DNA of 64,000 nt from Lanius collurio (taxonomy: Eukaryota; Chordata; Aves; Passeriformes; Laniidae), in NCBI GenBank assembly GCA_020086605.1, contig JACBWW010000097.1:128025-192024 (forward strand), read 5' to 3'. The notes beneath the pieces were generated by a model, which worked only from the letters and a program-made list of their open reading frames with translations, was not told the DNA's origin and did not search any database. The translations under genes were made by a program, and so were the position numbers. Positions 15,601-27,400 of the stretch are shown one piece after another (within the stretch, counting starts at the first letter, position 1; each line of letters begins with the position of its first letter).

Positions 15601-15915
15601 AGGAGGATCCAACAGCCAGGTTAGCCGTGCCCGGGCACTGGCATCGTAGGGGACATCCACACCGGGGGCACTGCCAGGGGCACCCATTCCTGAGCGCATG
15701 GATGGGGGGCTCAGCAGACAGGGTGCTCCAGCATCCAGGTTATCCCTGCCTGGGCACTGGGGTCATTGGGGCACCCACATGTGGAGGTATCCAAACCTGG
15801 GGGCTCTGGACACTTGTAGGCACCCACACCCTGGAGACATCCACCCCAGGGCAGGGCCCCTGGCTCATCTATCTAGGGCACTGGGAACCCCTTTGGGCAC
15901 CCACTCATGAGGGGC
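15530..15915. repeat. Degenerate minisatellite, period about 121 bp
   Basis: The string 'gatggggggctcagca' occurs at 15580 and again at 15701. Downstream 'catccaggtta' type and 'gggcactgg' blocks repeat at the same spacing. A weaker third unit follows ('gggcactgggaacccctttg' near 15878). Short 'ggcacccac' and 'gacatccac' motifs recur within units. It borders the CpG island and is GC-rich. Confidence 0.7.
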
Positions 15916-16164
15916 CACGGCTGGGAGGGCACCACCAGGACATGTGGTGAGTGCACAGGAACACTTGGGCTGAGAAATCACTGCGGGGTCCTGCCCTGGA
16001 GTGGGGCGAGCCAGGCCCTGCCCTCCCAGTTCCACCTGTGCCTGCAGTATCCACAGGCAGCAGGAGATATTTACTGTGCATGTGCAGATGTGACACAAAG
16101 GATGCAGCTCAAGGGCTTGTACTTAGACACCTCTGGGGAGGATTTAAGTGCAGCACAGCTGATA

Positions 16165-16830
16165 ACAGAATCCCAGAATGGTCTGGGTTGGAAGGGACCT
16201 TAAAGCTCATTTCATTTCACCCCCTGCCATGGTCCCATACAGGGACACCTCCCACTAGCCCAGGTTGCTCCAAGCCCCATCCAGCCTGGCCTTGGACACT
16301 TCCAGGGATCCAGGGGCAGCCACAGCTTCTCTGGGCACTCTGTGCCAGGGCCCCCCACCATCCCAGCCAGGAATTCCTTCCCAATGTCCTATCAAACCCT
16401 GCCCTCTGGCAGTGGGAAGCCATTCCCTGTGTCCTGTCCCTCCATCCCTTGTCTCCAGTCCCTCTCCAACTCTCCTGGAGCCCCTTTAGGCACTGGAAGA
16501 GTCTCTGAGCTCTCCCTGAAGCCTCCTTCAGGTGAACACCTGGATGCTCCACCCTGTAGAGCATCTCTGTGGCCTCCTCTGGACTTGCTCCAGCAGCTCC
16601 ACATCCTTCTGATGCTAGGGGCCCCAGAGCTGGAGGCAGCTCTGCAGGTGGGGTCTCTCACAAAAGCAGAGTAGAGGGGAATAATCCCCTTCCTCAACCT
16701 CCTGTCCACCCTGCTGGGGATGAGCCCATGCTGTGTTTGGCTTTGTGGCAATGCCAGCCACAGGGAGCTCGCCCACTCCCACCTGCTCCATGTGGACCAG
16801 CACAGGAGTGAACACACTTGTCTTCAGCTA
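16165..16830 (-). mobile_element. CR1 LINE, the longest copy in the window (about 660 bp)
   Basis: It begins with the 3' terminus 'cagaatcccagaatggtctg' and continues past the usual truncation point through 'ggcctcctctggacttgctc', 'gagctggaggcagctctgca' and 'tgctggggatgagcccatg'. The last block resembles the CR1 ORF2 3' region and the start of the 3' UTR. The 5' limit is approximate. Confidence 0.88.
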
Positions 16831-18860
16831 CTGTTTGCCCACACTTGTGATGCCAACAAGCTGCTGGAATCGACCTGACTCTGGAGCCACAGCCCTGTGC
16901 TGCTCTTTGGAAGACATGGCACAGCACTCAAGGAACAACTGAGTAAACTGGAAACGTGGTGGTCACCAGAGGGCCAAAATTTGGCAGGACAGGTAGGGAA
17001 CTGAGCCCCAGACTATATCTGCTAGAGGAGATTTTGGGAGAGTGCTGATCATTTCTGCACTCTGGCCCACAGCAGTCAGGGAAAGCCAGTGGCCATCCAG
17101 CTTTGTTGGATTCACAGGAGCCAACAGGATCTGCTCTTCATTCCTGACAGCGGGAAGAACATTCAAAAATGAACCAATTTTCAGTTCCAGGCATCTGAGC
17201 TGTACCAAAGCCGTGTGTTCTTGTGCTCCCATTGATATGCTGATACTTAATTCCTGAGTGCCTCCTCCAATACTCCGTGACTGCTTCCCGTTGGCCTCTT
17301 CCCTGTGTTTACAGCACCAGAAGGAAACATATAATTTTGGCTCTCTGAAGTGCTGGCTCTCTCACGTGGAAGACAGCTGAATCCTGCCCACCCCTGCTGG
17401 GCACTACGACCGTGAGGAGCTCACTCGGCTTTGCAGAAACTCCATTAGGATTTTTATAAATAATCCCTGGGGTTGCACGTGCCTGTTGCTGCTTCAGTGC
17501 AGCAGAGAGACAGGTGTTGTGAGGAGGCATTTCTTATGCTGGACACTCTCAGAGGGGTTCAGAGAGGTTGAAAGAGGAGATTAAAAGAAAAGCATCTGGG
17601 AAATGGACAGGGGAGAAAAAAAAAAGAGGATGGAAAAGGAAATTTGTTAATTTGAAAGTCTAATTAAGATGAGATGGGCTGAGGTCTTGTTTTCCTCATT
17701 CTCTTTGAGAATTGCTGCTAAGGTCAAGCTTGTACTGCCCCATTTACTGGAATTTTCTCCTTTTCTCTTGCCCTTATGGCACGTGCTATCCCAGTGAAAG
17801 AGAAGTGGAGAGGTTTGGTGCTGTGCAGGAGGGACTGTCTGCATGAACTCCCAAGGCCTTTGCCTGCATTATTTCCTATGATCCCAAGTCAAGGGGATGA
17901 TCTTTTTTCCAGAGAGTGACTCAGCATTTCTTCATTTTCATCCATCCCTTCTCTCCACCGATTCATCCTTCCTTTATTTTCCCAGTTGCAAACAGCCCGT
18001 CTTAGGAAGTATCTTTACATTCTTGCTGCCCAAGTTTCCAGATCACAAAGAGCTGGTTTTACAGCAGATGTGCTCAATGGTCATGGAAGGATTCTTGAGG
18101 AAAAAGGATGCTAAACGGGGGAAAGGCAGAAAGAGAAAATACCCCGCAGAGGGAGAGCTCAGCCAGTGGTTCAACACTGGGAGATACAGCGCTGGAAAGG
18201 CCTCAGAATTTCGGAGAAAACCTGGATTTAAATCCATCCTGTGCTCCGCTGGCAGGAGCTGTTTCATAATTTACCTTGATTTAAGTGTCCCACTTACCCA
18301 GGCAGCATTTCCAGTTGCTTTTCATATCCCCGGCCCTTCACAAACAGAAACCAGGCGCGTTGTGCAACGCTTATGTAAGAGGTGCCAAAGGGACGCTGCC
18401 AAGGCTCTGCTCTTGCTCAGGTGCCACCATGGGCTCGCTGGGACCTGCTGCTGAGGGAAACACTGCCATCCACACGAGTTTTCCTTGGACAGGGTGCTGC
18501 CTGAGTCCCCGGGTGACACATCTGTTCTTGCAGTGGTTGTCCGAGGCTCTGGGATGTGTTGGCTTCCTCTCCGCAGTTTTTATTGTCACTTCTGCCTTCT
18601 CGGGCTTTGCTCTTTCACTGCTTCTGCTGAATTGCATGGGAAAGTCAAAGGGATCAAGATGTCAAATGTGTCTGAAGAGCATTGCAAAGGGATGTCTCCC
18701 TGGTGCTTACACTCTCTGGCAGGGATTCCTCATCACTGCTTTAATTTCTATACACTCATTCTAGGGTTAAAAGGCCTCACTTCCTTGGAAATACCAAAAA
18801 GGGACAAAACAGAATCAACTTTTTCCCTGGTCCTGAAGCTACAACCTTCCTAACAACTTT

Positions 18861-18914
18861 CTGTTGGGTTTTTTGGGTGTTTTTTTTGTTGTTGGTTTTT
18901 TTTTGTTTTTTTTA
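18861..18914. repeat. T/G-rich low-complexity tract
   Basis: Runs of 5-8 T separated by G or GTTG over about 54 bases. Confidence 0.85.
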
Positions 18915-19307
18915 ACTGAAATATTTTAAGTGAAGCAGATCTTTGTTGCTTAGGAAATCCTGCTATTCCTGCAGTTCCCATTTCTCACCCCAAACTGTGC
19001 TATGACCGCCTACATTTGCATGGGCTTTGCAGCCACAGGAATTATCTTTGCTACTTCTGTAAACACGATGGCACACTAGGACTGCACAGAGGTATTTCAC
19101 TGTGGAGGAGACAGAATTCCAGCAGTTAATTAGATGACTTGTTTAATCAGTCAGAGAGGAGGTTTTTCCTTCTGGAAGATGCTCTGAAAACTGAAGGAGC
19201 TACTTAAGAATAAAAAAACCATGGAGATAAAGAACCATCAACCTAGGCCTGGTTTTACCTCAGTGGCTGCCTTTGCACTATCTGACTGTGATGCTCTTAA
19301 TTGTCTT

Positions 19308-19500
19308 TGTTAGGGAAAGGTCCTTCCCCCAGAGGGTGCTGGGCACTGCCCAGGCTCCCCAGGGAATGGGCACAGCCCCGAGGCTGCCAGAGCTCCAGGA
19401 GAGTTTGGACAATGCTCCCAGAGATGCACAGGGGGGGATTGTTTGTGCAGGGCCAGGAGCTGGGCTGGATGATCCTCAGGCTAATTCCATGATTCTACAG
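19308..19500 (+). mobile_element. CR1 LINE 3' end, distinct subfamily
   Basis: The order 'gggtgctgggcactgcccag', 'ctccccagggaatgggcac', 'cagggccaggagctgggctg' and terminal TTCCATGATTCTACA is that of a CR1 group different from the common type here. Confidence 0.8.
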
Positions 19501-21338
19501 TTTAGAGGTCAGCAAGATCTCTCCTAAGCCAAACTTCCCGTTTATTTCCGATACTGTTTTTAATTTGTTCCCTCTCCCCTGCACCGACAGGCAGATGGAC
19601 ACTATTGAAAACATCCTTCCTCACCAGCCTCTCTTTTTGTTTGCAACGTGGCTTTAGTGAGCCCAAGCCAAAATCTGTGTGTGCCAAGTTTGTTTCTAGG
19701 ATTTCCCCCTGAAGATACACCTCAGCCAGGAAAAGGCTTCCAGCTCCTCTTGGCAGAACCAACCGAATCCACCTGCCTGGATGATTCAGCAAGATACTTG
19801 CAAAATGTTCCAGCCAGGTTTGTGCACCTGGAAACGGGGGAAGCAGCCGGGTTTCCAGGCAGTGCTCTGAATTTCCCTTTTTAATGCTGTTTTTCATGGA
19901 ATGGCCACATTTTCCTGCATCCTTGTGCTGAGCAGTTGCTGTCTGGTCTCACCTCTGCCCTCCCATGCATGCACATGGGAGGGAAGGGCATCCAGCTGGT
20001 TTCCTTCCTTTGAATGCAAAGAGCACAATCAGCTGCAAAGTCTCCTGAGATGCATCTACGTAAACGGGGTGACACAAATATAATGTATAGCCACAGCACC
20101 CCTCTTCCTTCCGTGAAAAACAAATCCTGGCACACGGGGCTGAGCTGGGTCTTGTTTAGTTCTCCCGCTCCTGCAAGGCAAACAAGGCTTCTGAAAAGGC
20201 TTTGCTCTCCCTTTGGTGTCTTTTCTCTCTTCCCAGAGCATCTCAGCTGGATGAGATCCTCAGTCTACAGCAGACTCGTGTTTCCCTAAGCAAGTGAATT
20301 CCCAAGCTGGACATAAGAAGCATCCAACAGGCCTGGATGTCTCCTCCTTCTCTTGCCCTCGGCTGTGTTCTCTCCATCCATCTTGCCAGGACTTCTCCCT
20401 CTTTCTGCTCTTTATTTTTTTCCAGGCATTTTTTATACTTGTCATCATGTGCCCACATCTGCTGTCATCCCAACTGTCCCCAAAGGGCCATTCCAGCAGC
20501 AAGAAACCATTTAGGATCCCTCAAAACCTGCTCTATTCCTCTTCTTCTGGATTCTGATGGCAGAGCGGGTGAAGCAGCATTAACAGCACTGAAAGCTGCC
20601 AAAGTGTTGCCAAGAAGCTTTGGGAGGTTCAGCATCCTGAGCTGGACTCGGGCTGGAAGCTGCCCACAGAAAGCCTGGGAATGGCTCCACTGCAGACCCT
20701 TCAGTTGTGGCCGTGGGTGAAGTAACAGTGTGTGTGCCATCAGAGAGGAAAACCAGCCCAAAAAACACAAACCACAAACTTTAAAAAAAATGAAATTCAA
20801 ATCATAGGGAAGGTGCTGCAGCAGTTTTGAATGCATTCCATGTGTGATTGTTAGACTGTGTAAAATTAAAGATATTTTAGCAGTCAGATAAAGAACTAGG
20901 GCTGAAGTATTTTCTCTTCATGGTGCTGTTTCATACTTCAGGGTCCTATTTGCCAATGAACATGCATCCACAGGCACAGCACATTTCACTGCTTTTAAAA
21001 CCACCTTTATAATCTCGTTCAGTTAGAAATTCCTACAGCTCTGCATCCACCGTTACCTGGTGCATCTCAGAGTCTCGTTAAAATAACCTTGGCTGTTCTT
21101 CCTCCTCAGACTGCAACACAAACAGATCACATTCTCCAAACCCACGTAATGCCTTATGTAAAACCACTTAACATTCCTTTTAAGGTTGGGACCCATTCAG
21201 ATGGAAGATGCTGCATAAAAGCACATTCCTAAACACACTTGACCAGAAAAGCAACGTGGTCTGGGGTGGAAAATGCAGTGGGAATCGGTGTGTGCTCAGG
21301 GTCCACATCTTGCACTGAAAACTTTGCACAACTCATTA

Positions 21339-21640
21339 GAATCATTAATTAAATCATTAAGGTTGGAAAAGCTGCCTAAGACCATTGAGCTAAAGCCTTA
21401 ACCCAGCACTGCCATGATCACCACTGCCCCATGTCCCCAAGGGCCACGTCCACACTGCTCTCAAAAGCCCCCAGGGACAGTGACTCCACTGCTGCCCTGG
21501 GCAAACAATGCCTGACCACTCTTTCCCTGAAGAAATTTTCTCTAATATCCTACCTCAACCTCCTCTGGCACAACTTCAGGCAGTTTCCTCCATTTTCCTG
21601 CATTTTCCTAATCATGAAATGGTAACAGTAGGCCAGTCCC
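21339..21640 (-). mobile_element. CR1 LINE fragment ('aatcattaaggttggaaaag' type)
   Basis: On the minus strand it ends with CTTTTCCAACCTTAATGATT and a partial second octamer. Upstream it has an 'ccctgggcaaacaatgcctg' block and the 'ctaatatcctacctcaacct' block. It is diverged. Confidence 0.8.
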
Positions 21641-23344
21641 AGTGCTGCTATTATCTCTGTACACCCCCCAGTTGTGCTTCCAGCAGGGACTGAGACCCAG
21701 CTGGGAAAGGTAGATTAAAGTTCAGAACACAGGATGGGCTCTGAGAGCTCACTCTTCACCACTGGCAAGATGGGATGAGAAACTGAACCTCCAGGTGGGA
21801 AGTGAAACTTAACCCAGCAAGGACTAAACACAGAAGCTTTTGCAGAAAACTGCAGCCCCTTGGATCTGAGAGATGTTCCAGGAGGTCAAGTCTTAATGGC
21901 CCATCTGCCAGTAGAAAATGAAATGTCCTTTTTGCTGTGCTGTCATCTGATGGCTTGTCAGGAGCAGCAGAGTGAAAAGCAGCCTCCGAACCCTCAGCTG
22001 AGGAAGGGAAAAGAAAAAGGACACAAACAGCTCCCTACCAGGAGCACAGGAAGCTGATTTATGAGGGGAGAGGTAATCGCTTTGTTAAAAATCACTTGAG
22101 GAAATACAGCTCTCTAAAGGGTAAATAGTTCCTTATTTGTTGGGGGTTCAGGAAAACTTAGGTATTTATGTTGGAAAGGACATACAGGATGCAGAAGGCT
22201 TGGAGAGTACAAGGGGAAATTAAATGGGAATCTCTTTAAGTGAGCAGCCCTGAGCTCCCCTGTTTTGGGGAAGCAGGGCAGGTTACGTTTTGCAGCCCAA
22301 ACGAGCCCATAAATAAATCCCAATAAACCCGAAGGCCACTATGCAATTCCCAGGAGTCTGCACACGTTGCCTTTGAGTTTAACCTTAAGCACCACAGATC
22401 CTAATGAATTCTGCTACAGAGCCTGTGGTTTGAAGGAAAAGCCTATGCAGCTCACACCACTCTGTCAGGTACTACATGTGGGATTTCTAAATGTAAAAGC
22501 CCAGGCTCCATTTTAACCGAGGATCAGTGCCTGGCTGTGTTGGCATTAGAATACATGGGACCTGCTCAGGCTGTGTGGCTGCCAAAGAGGCAGAATCTGT
22601 TCTGAAATAACCAATCCTGGACACCAGAGACTCCTACATCTGGCAGCCATTTGAATTTTTTTCTTATTTCCTGCGCTGAGTATGTGGTAGTTTTTACACC
22701 TAGAAAATCACACCTCCTTTCAGGCCCTAATGACTCTCCATGCAGTGAGTGCTACTGTGAATTCCAGCATTCCTCTACTCTCTATCCCTACCTTTGGGCT
22801 CCTTAAATTGTTTAGCATTGATTTCAGAGACCATAGGTGAGCTTTGCCCAGAATTTCAGCTGCTTCGCTGAAAATAATTGGGAAAGGCAGCTATAAATGC
22901 TTTCCACTTTGCAGTTTCACAGAAGCTTTTTTTTGACTTAGGGAGCCCAGGGAGACAAGTCCCAGCAAGTCTGAGGTAATTCTGGTGTGACTTTCATTGC
23001 ACTGGCTGCCCACAAAGCTAAATGCCACGGTACCTGATTAGCCCATAAGAAGGATTACACGACGTGGCTGCAAGGCTGCAATCCAGATCAGTCCAACATC
23101 CTCCTTCCTCCTCTTTTTCCTCCTCATTTCAAGCCTCTCTGGAAGCATCCCAGCCTCTGGTGTGAAAGATGAAAAGCTTGGCCTGGTGTTTGGTACAAGC
23201 ATATGTATGGATATAAATATATATAATATATAGGTGGTGTAGCCAAACTGGGGGCTTTCTTCCTGCCTCAAACCGAGGGGTACAGGCTAAAAGTCTTGCC
23301 TGTCCCCACACCTGCACTTCCTCAATGAAGACCTGTTGGAGCAG

Positions 23345-23796
23345 GGTCAGAAGAGGCACAAAGATGCTCCAAGGGATGGAGCCCCTCTGCCCCAGGCTGG
23401 GAGAGCTGGGGATATTCACCTGGAGAACAGGAGGCTTAAGGGAGACCTCAGAGCCCCTTCCAGGGCCTAAAGGGCATCCAAGAGAGCTGGAGAGGGACTG
23501 GGGACAAGACTCTGCAGTGACAGGACAAGAGGGAATGGCTTTAGGCTGGACAAGGGTAGATTTAAGGTTGGGTGGGTTATTGGGAAGGAATTCCTGGCTG
23601 TGAGGGTGAGGCCCTGGCACAGGGTGCCCAGAGAAGATGTGGCTGCCTCTCGATCCCTGACAGCGTCCAAGGCCAGGTTGGATGGGGTTTGAAGCAACTT
23701 GGTTTAATAGAAGGCGTCCTTGCCAATGGCAGAGGCTTGGAACTGGATGAGTTTTAAGGTCCTTCCAAAACCCAAACCACTCTGAGATTCCATGAG
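23345..23796 (+). mobile_element. CR1 LINE fragment immediately upstream of the MAP4K5 CpG island
   Basis: A near-complete example of the common truncated type, from 'agaggcacaaagatgctcca' to terminal CACTCTGAGATTCCATGA. The GC-rich promoter sequence begins at the next base, so the CR1 3' end marks the island edge. It is in sense to MAP4K5. Confidence 0.9.
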
Positions 23797-23849
23797 GCCC
23801 GGACGTGGCAGCCGCAGGACCTCGGGGAGGGCAGCGTCCGGTAACAGCC

Positions 23850-23899
23850 TCTCTCTTCTCTCTTCTCTCTTCTCTCTTCTCTCTTCTCTCTTCTCTCTT
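23850..23899. repeat. (CTCTTCT)n tandem repeat, ending at a single N
   Basis: About seven copies of a 7-base pyrimidine unit on the plus strand. The array stops at an undetermined base (23900), so its true length is probably not captured by the assembly. Confidence 0.92.
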
Positions 23900-23900
23900 N
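23900..23900. other. Single undetermined base (N)
   Basis: One N lies between the CTCTTCT array and GC-rich sequence. It may stand for a gap or collapsed repeat rather than one ambiguous base. Confidence 0.95.
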
Positions 23901-23986
23901 GGCCACGCCGGGGCGCTGCGGCGGCGCGGAGGCGCTGCCGGCCCGTCCCGTCCCGACCCGAGCGAACCCGGCCCGGCTCGGCCGCG

Positions 23987-24054
23987 GAAGGAGAACGAGA
24001 AGGAGGAGGAGAAGCAGGAGGAGGAGGAAAAGGAGGAGGAAAAGGAGGAGGAGG
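23987..24054. repeat. Polypurine (GGA/GAA-rich) tract upstream of MAP4K5 exon 1
   Basis: Almost pure purine on the plus strand, built from GGA, GAA and GGAA units with two C interruptions. It is typical low-complexity promoter or 5' UTR sequence. The acidic/lysine-rich open frame it produces is an artefact. Confidence 0.85.
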
Positions 24055-24323
24055 CGGCGGCAGTGCTCCCCCTCCCTCCCTCCCCGGCGGGACAAAGGGC
24101 TGCGGCGCGCAGGTAGGAGCCGGCTCGGCCTGGCCGCCCCGGCGGACGGGCCGCAGCACCGGCGGCACCGGAGCTCCCTCCCCGCCCGGCCCCGCTCCCC
24201 GCCCGCTCCGGCGCTTCCTGGTTGCCCCGGGGAGCCCCGGGAGCCGCGGAGGGCGCGGCCGCCCGCCCGCCTTTGTCTGGGCCGCCCGGAGCCCCCCTGA
24301 GCCGCCGTTCCGCCGCAGGAGCC

Positions 24324-24347
24324 ATGGGCCGGGGGCCGCCGCGTTAG
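24324..24347 (+). promoter_or_regulatory. MAP4K5: Upstream ORF, 7 codons, before the MAP4K5 start
   Basis: An ATG in strong Kozak context (gccATGg) opens a frame MGRGPPR followed by TAG, ending 36 bases before the MAP4K5 ATG. If the transcript starts upstream, scanning ribosomes meet this ORF first, so it could reduce or regulate translation of the kinase. Whether it is in the mRNA is not known from sequence. Confidence 0.55.
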
Positions 24348-24383
24348 GAACATCCCGGGGCCGGCGGGGACGCGGCGCTGGAC

Positions 24384-24491
24384 ATGGAGCCGGCGGCGCG
24401 GGCCAGCGGGGATATCCTGAGGCGGAACCCGCAGCAGGACTACGAGCTGATCCAGCGGGTGGGGAGCGGCACCTACGGCGACGTGTACAAG
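24384..24491 (+). CDS. MAP4K5: MAP4K5 exon 1 coding part
   Basis: ATG in context gacATGg, 36 codons, [14 protein letters not shown]... to ...GTYGDVYK, donor AAG|GTGAGC. It contains the glycine-rich ATP loop. Phase 0. Continuing the frame into the intron would add about 70 residues, largely CR1-derived, before a stop. Confidence 0.96.
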
Positions 24492-27400
24492 GTGAGCGGC
24501 GGGGGGGCCGCCTCTGGCAAAGCCGGAGGATTCCCCGTGTGTGAGAAAGGATTGACTGTGAGCGAGGTGAGGCCCTGGCACAGGCTGCCCAGAGGAGCTG
24601 TGGCTGCCCCATCCCTGGAAGTGTCCAAGGCCAGGCTGGATGAGTCTTGGAGCTACGTGGGATGGTGGAAGGTGTCCCTGCCCACGGCAAGGGGTTTGAC
24701 TGAATGATCTTGAAGGTCCTTTCCAACCCAAGCCAGTGTGGGATTCTGTGCTTGCAGCACCAGAGAAGGGTCTCTCTTACCGCCGCCCTTCTTGGAGGTT
24801 TGAATTGGTGAATATCGCAGGCGATGCTTCCCGCGTTGCTGCCTAAGGAGGTAGAGGATATCTCTTGGCTATACCTGTTTGCAGAACGCATCCAGTTAAA
24901 GCACCTGATTAAAAGGGTGCTATTTTATCCTCGAGGTTAATAATAGCCCTTGAAAGGCAGAAGCAGATTAAAGCTCTTCAGAAGCTGGAACAGAGCTCCA
25001 GCACGAGGTAGAGTGCAGCACATCAAGTAGGTGCTCTTGGAATGGTGCATACAAAAAGCGACCCTGTCCGTGACGGGGAATTGGAACTGGGTTGCTTTTT
25101 AGGTCCCTTCCAAGCCAAACCATTGTAGGATTCTGTAACTCCGTATTGGTACGCACATCGCCAGAACCCAGGCATGGGGGGCAGGAGTTGCAGGCGATGG
25201 TGTGTTCTCATAGGAACTCTGTCCACAAACATCAGGGATGTTCCTCATCCCTCAGGGATGCTCAGCAGCTTTTAGGTCTGGGTGGATTATAAAGAAAGCC
25301 TTAAAGGTTTCAACCTGTGCTTGGCAATGTGCGTGTTCAGCTGCATGGAGAGGGAGGCTGTGTGATGTTTTCCTTTGTAGTGCTGTTGAGTGTGTTTAAA
25401 ATAGACCTGACACAGCCAAGCGTGCAAGGGAAGGTGTGTTACTGTGCCACATGAAAGGCAGCAGTAATTGCTCCTGCTGGGGGAGGGCTCTTTGCTAATG
25501 TTCAAATTGAAGTTTTATAGATGGATCCTGTTCCCACCACCCCTTTGAAATGGTTACTTGTGACCTCAGGGAGTTATTTTTAAAAGTTTTTGTGGTGCAT
25601 ATTTACCTTCCTCTTTTTTTTTTTTTTCTCCTACAGTGTTGTGCACAGATCAGTGAACTTCTTTCCTAGGGATTCTAGCAGTAAATCCTTTAAAAGAACA
25701 TTTCAGCTGTCATAAATCTGGAACTCAGCATACCTTGAGCTGCTTTGTTTGTGTGTGCCTGCCCAGTGCAGGGCAGCATGACAAGAAATAACCAGGCAGC
25801 ACGACAAGAAATAACTAGTTGTGTTGCAGGGAAATGTTTTTGTGTCATCTCTTTGTGGAAAAAGAAATATTCTGCTTCTCATTATCCTGGTAATTAGTGG
25901 AGAGCTGTGCTGACATGTCATCCAGCTTCCGGTTCCGGAGCTGGGTTGGATGCATGGCTCTGCTCTGTGCCATGTAAACACATCCATCCCCTTTAAACAA
26001 AAAACCCCACAGCCTTCTGCCCCCCCTCCACTCTTTGGGTTATGAAAAACGTGCCTTCCACTCCTGAAACGCTTTCAGATAAGGAATAAACCCAAACTTT
26101 CTCCTCGTGCAGCCTGGCAAATTTAAATCAAAGTTTTTGGCAGCCGTTTCAGACGTTGTTATGAGTCTGAAACAAGTATAAAGTTAATGAGTTTAAAGTA
26201 GTTTGAGAGGCTGCATTTGTTTCTAGGTCATTGGTTTGCTCTTTGTTTTTGTAAAGGCCTGCAACAGGGAGGAACTCTATCAAGGGAATACTGAATCAGA
26301 TGGCACTGCCTCTTATGATAAATATGCACAGCAAACTTATTTTTTAAAGTCATTGATGTTATGATAATTTTAAAAGGTAAACCTTTTTTTCTTGAAAGGA
26401 CTTAACGTACAAACATTGTATTTTTAATTTTCTTAGTCCCTGGTAAGTCTCAGTGCAGATGGCACATCTTGTACTCGTTGAGGGCTGTTGGAAATGTTTA
26501 TAAAACGCATTTATTAGTGAATATCCAAGTGTTTCTATGTTGCAGAGCTCAGGAAGGGTTTGCTGGAGAGTGCTCTTAAATTAAAATGGAATTTTCCCCT
26601 CACCTCTTCAAGTGGTTTCTCTGCTCCTTCACTAATAATGAGTCACCAGCGTCTCCAGCACAGTTGTTTTTGGGATGTCTTAGCCAGGCAGCCTCTCTGA
26701 TTGTGGGACATCTGCCTCTTCCTCGGGTGCTTTTTGGTGCTGGTGGTTAATGCTTCAAATTCTTCTTGGGGCATTTGGTAGCTTTTAAGAGTAATTGGCT
26801 TTTTTTTTTTTTAGATGATGAAGGCAGAGGTTAAGCAAATATTTCTCTTCACTATTAGGTTACAGAAGAATATTTAAGGCTTTTCCAAAATTTTCCTGCC
26901 TACTTTGCTTTTCATTGCTACCACGAAAGCTTAAAACAGAGATGTATTTTCTTAGTGTTTGTGGGGTTTATTTCTCTTGTCTGTCACATGGCACACAATG
27001 GTTGATTGTAGGATTGCTCCTAAGTGCTGGGTTGTTGATGTTGTTTTAACATGTTTTTTTTCCCCAAAATGCATTTCAGGGCTGGGGTGAAGCCATCTGT
27101 AAATAAACTCTTGTCTATTCACAGCCTGTGTAAATAGATCCAAGTTTGGGTCCAGCAGTCTTGGAAGTAATTTCCATTACAATCCTAACTTGTTAGTTGT
27201 TTCATCTGTGGTGGGAAAGCTTTTTTCTTTTTAACAGAGGATATTAATATCAAACCAGTTCTGATCCACTGGAGTAATTTATCCCTCCCAGCATTGCACC
27301 AAGATATCTGGAATTACTGACTTGTGAAAGAGGCTGTAATAACAAAGATGAGAAATGGAACTTAATAACATGCTGATTTAAAAAAATAGACTTTTTTTTT

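Larger units (their letters stand above)
15916..23344. other. ATL1-MAP4K5 intergenic region; no gene seen
   Basis: Apart from the CR1 copies and low-complexity tract listed, this is unique sequence with no recognisable exon or RNA gene. The open frames present are short and none resembles a known protein. Confidence 0.6.
23797..24560 (+). promoter_or_regulatory. MAP4K5: MAP4K5 CpG-island promoter and 5' UTR
   Basis: CpG-dense sequence surrounds exon 1. It lacks an evident TATA box and contains GC boxes, a CTCTTCT repeat, a polypurine tract and a short upstream ORF. This is the usual architecture of a broadly expressed kinase gene. The exact initiation sites cannot be read from sequence. Confidence 0.75.

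Noticed and set aside
14336..15699. Very long open frames (up to 416 codons) on both strands across the CpG island
   Set aside because: They exist only because 391 N are translated as X and because GC-rich DNA has few stops. They show no domain or homology.
23129..24891. Open frames of 250-398 codons around the MAP4K5 promoter with Glu/Lys/Arg-rich repeats
   Set aside because: They are translations of a CR1, the CTCTTCT array, the polypurine tract and CpG-island sequence, some on the wrong strand. Only the 36-codon exon 1 is supported.
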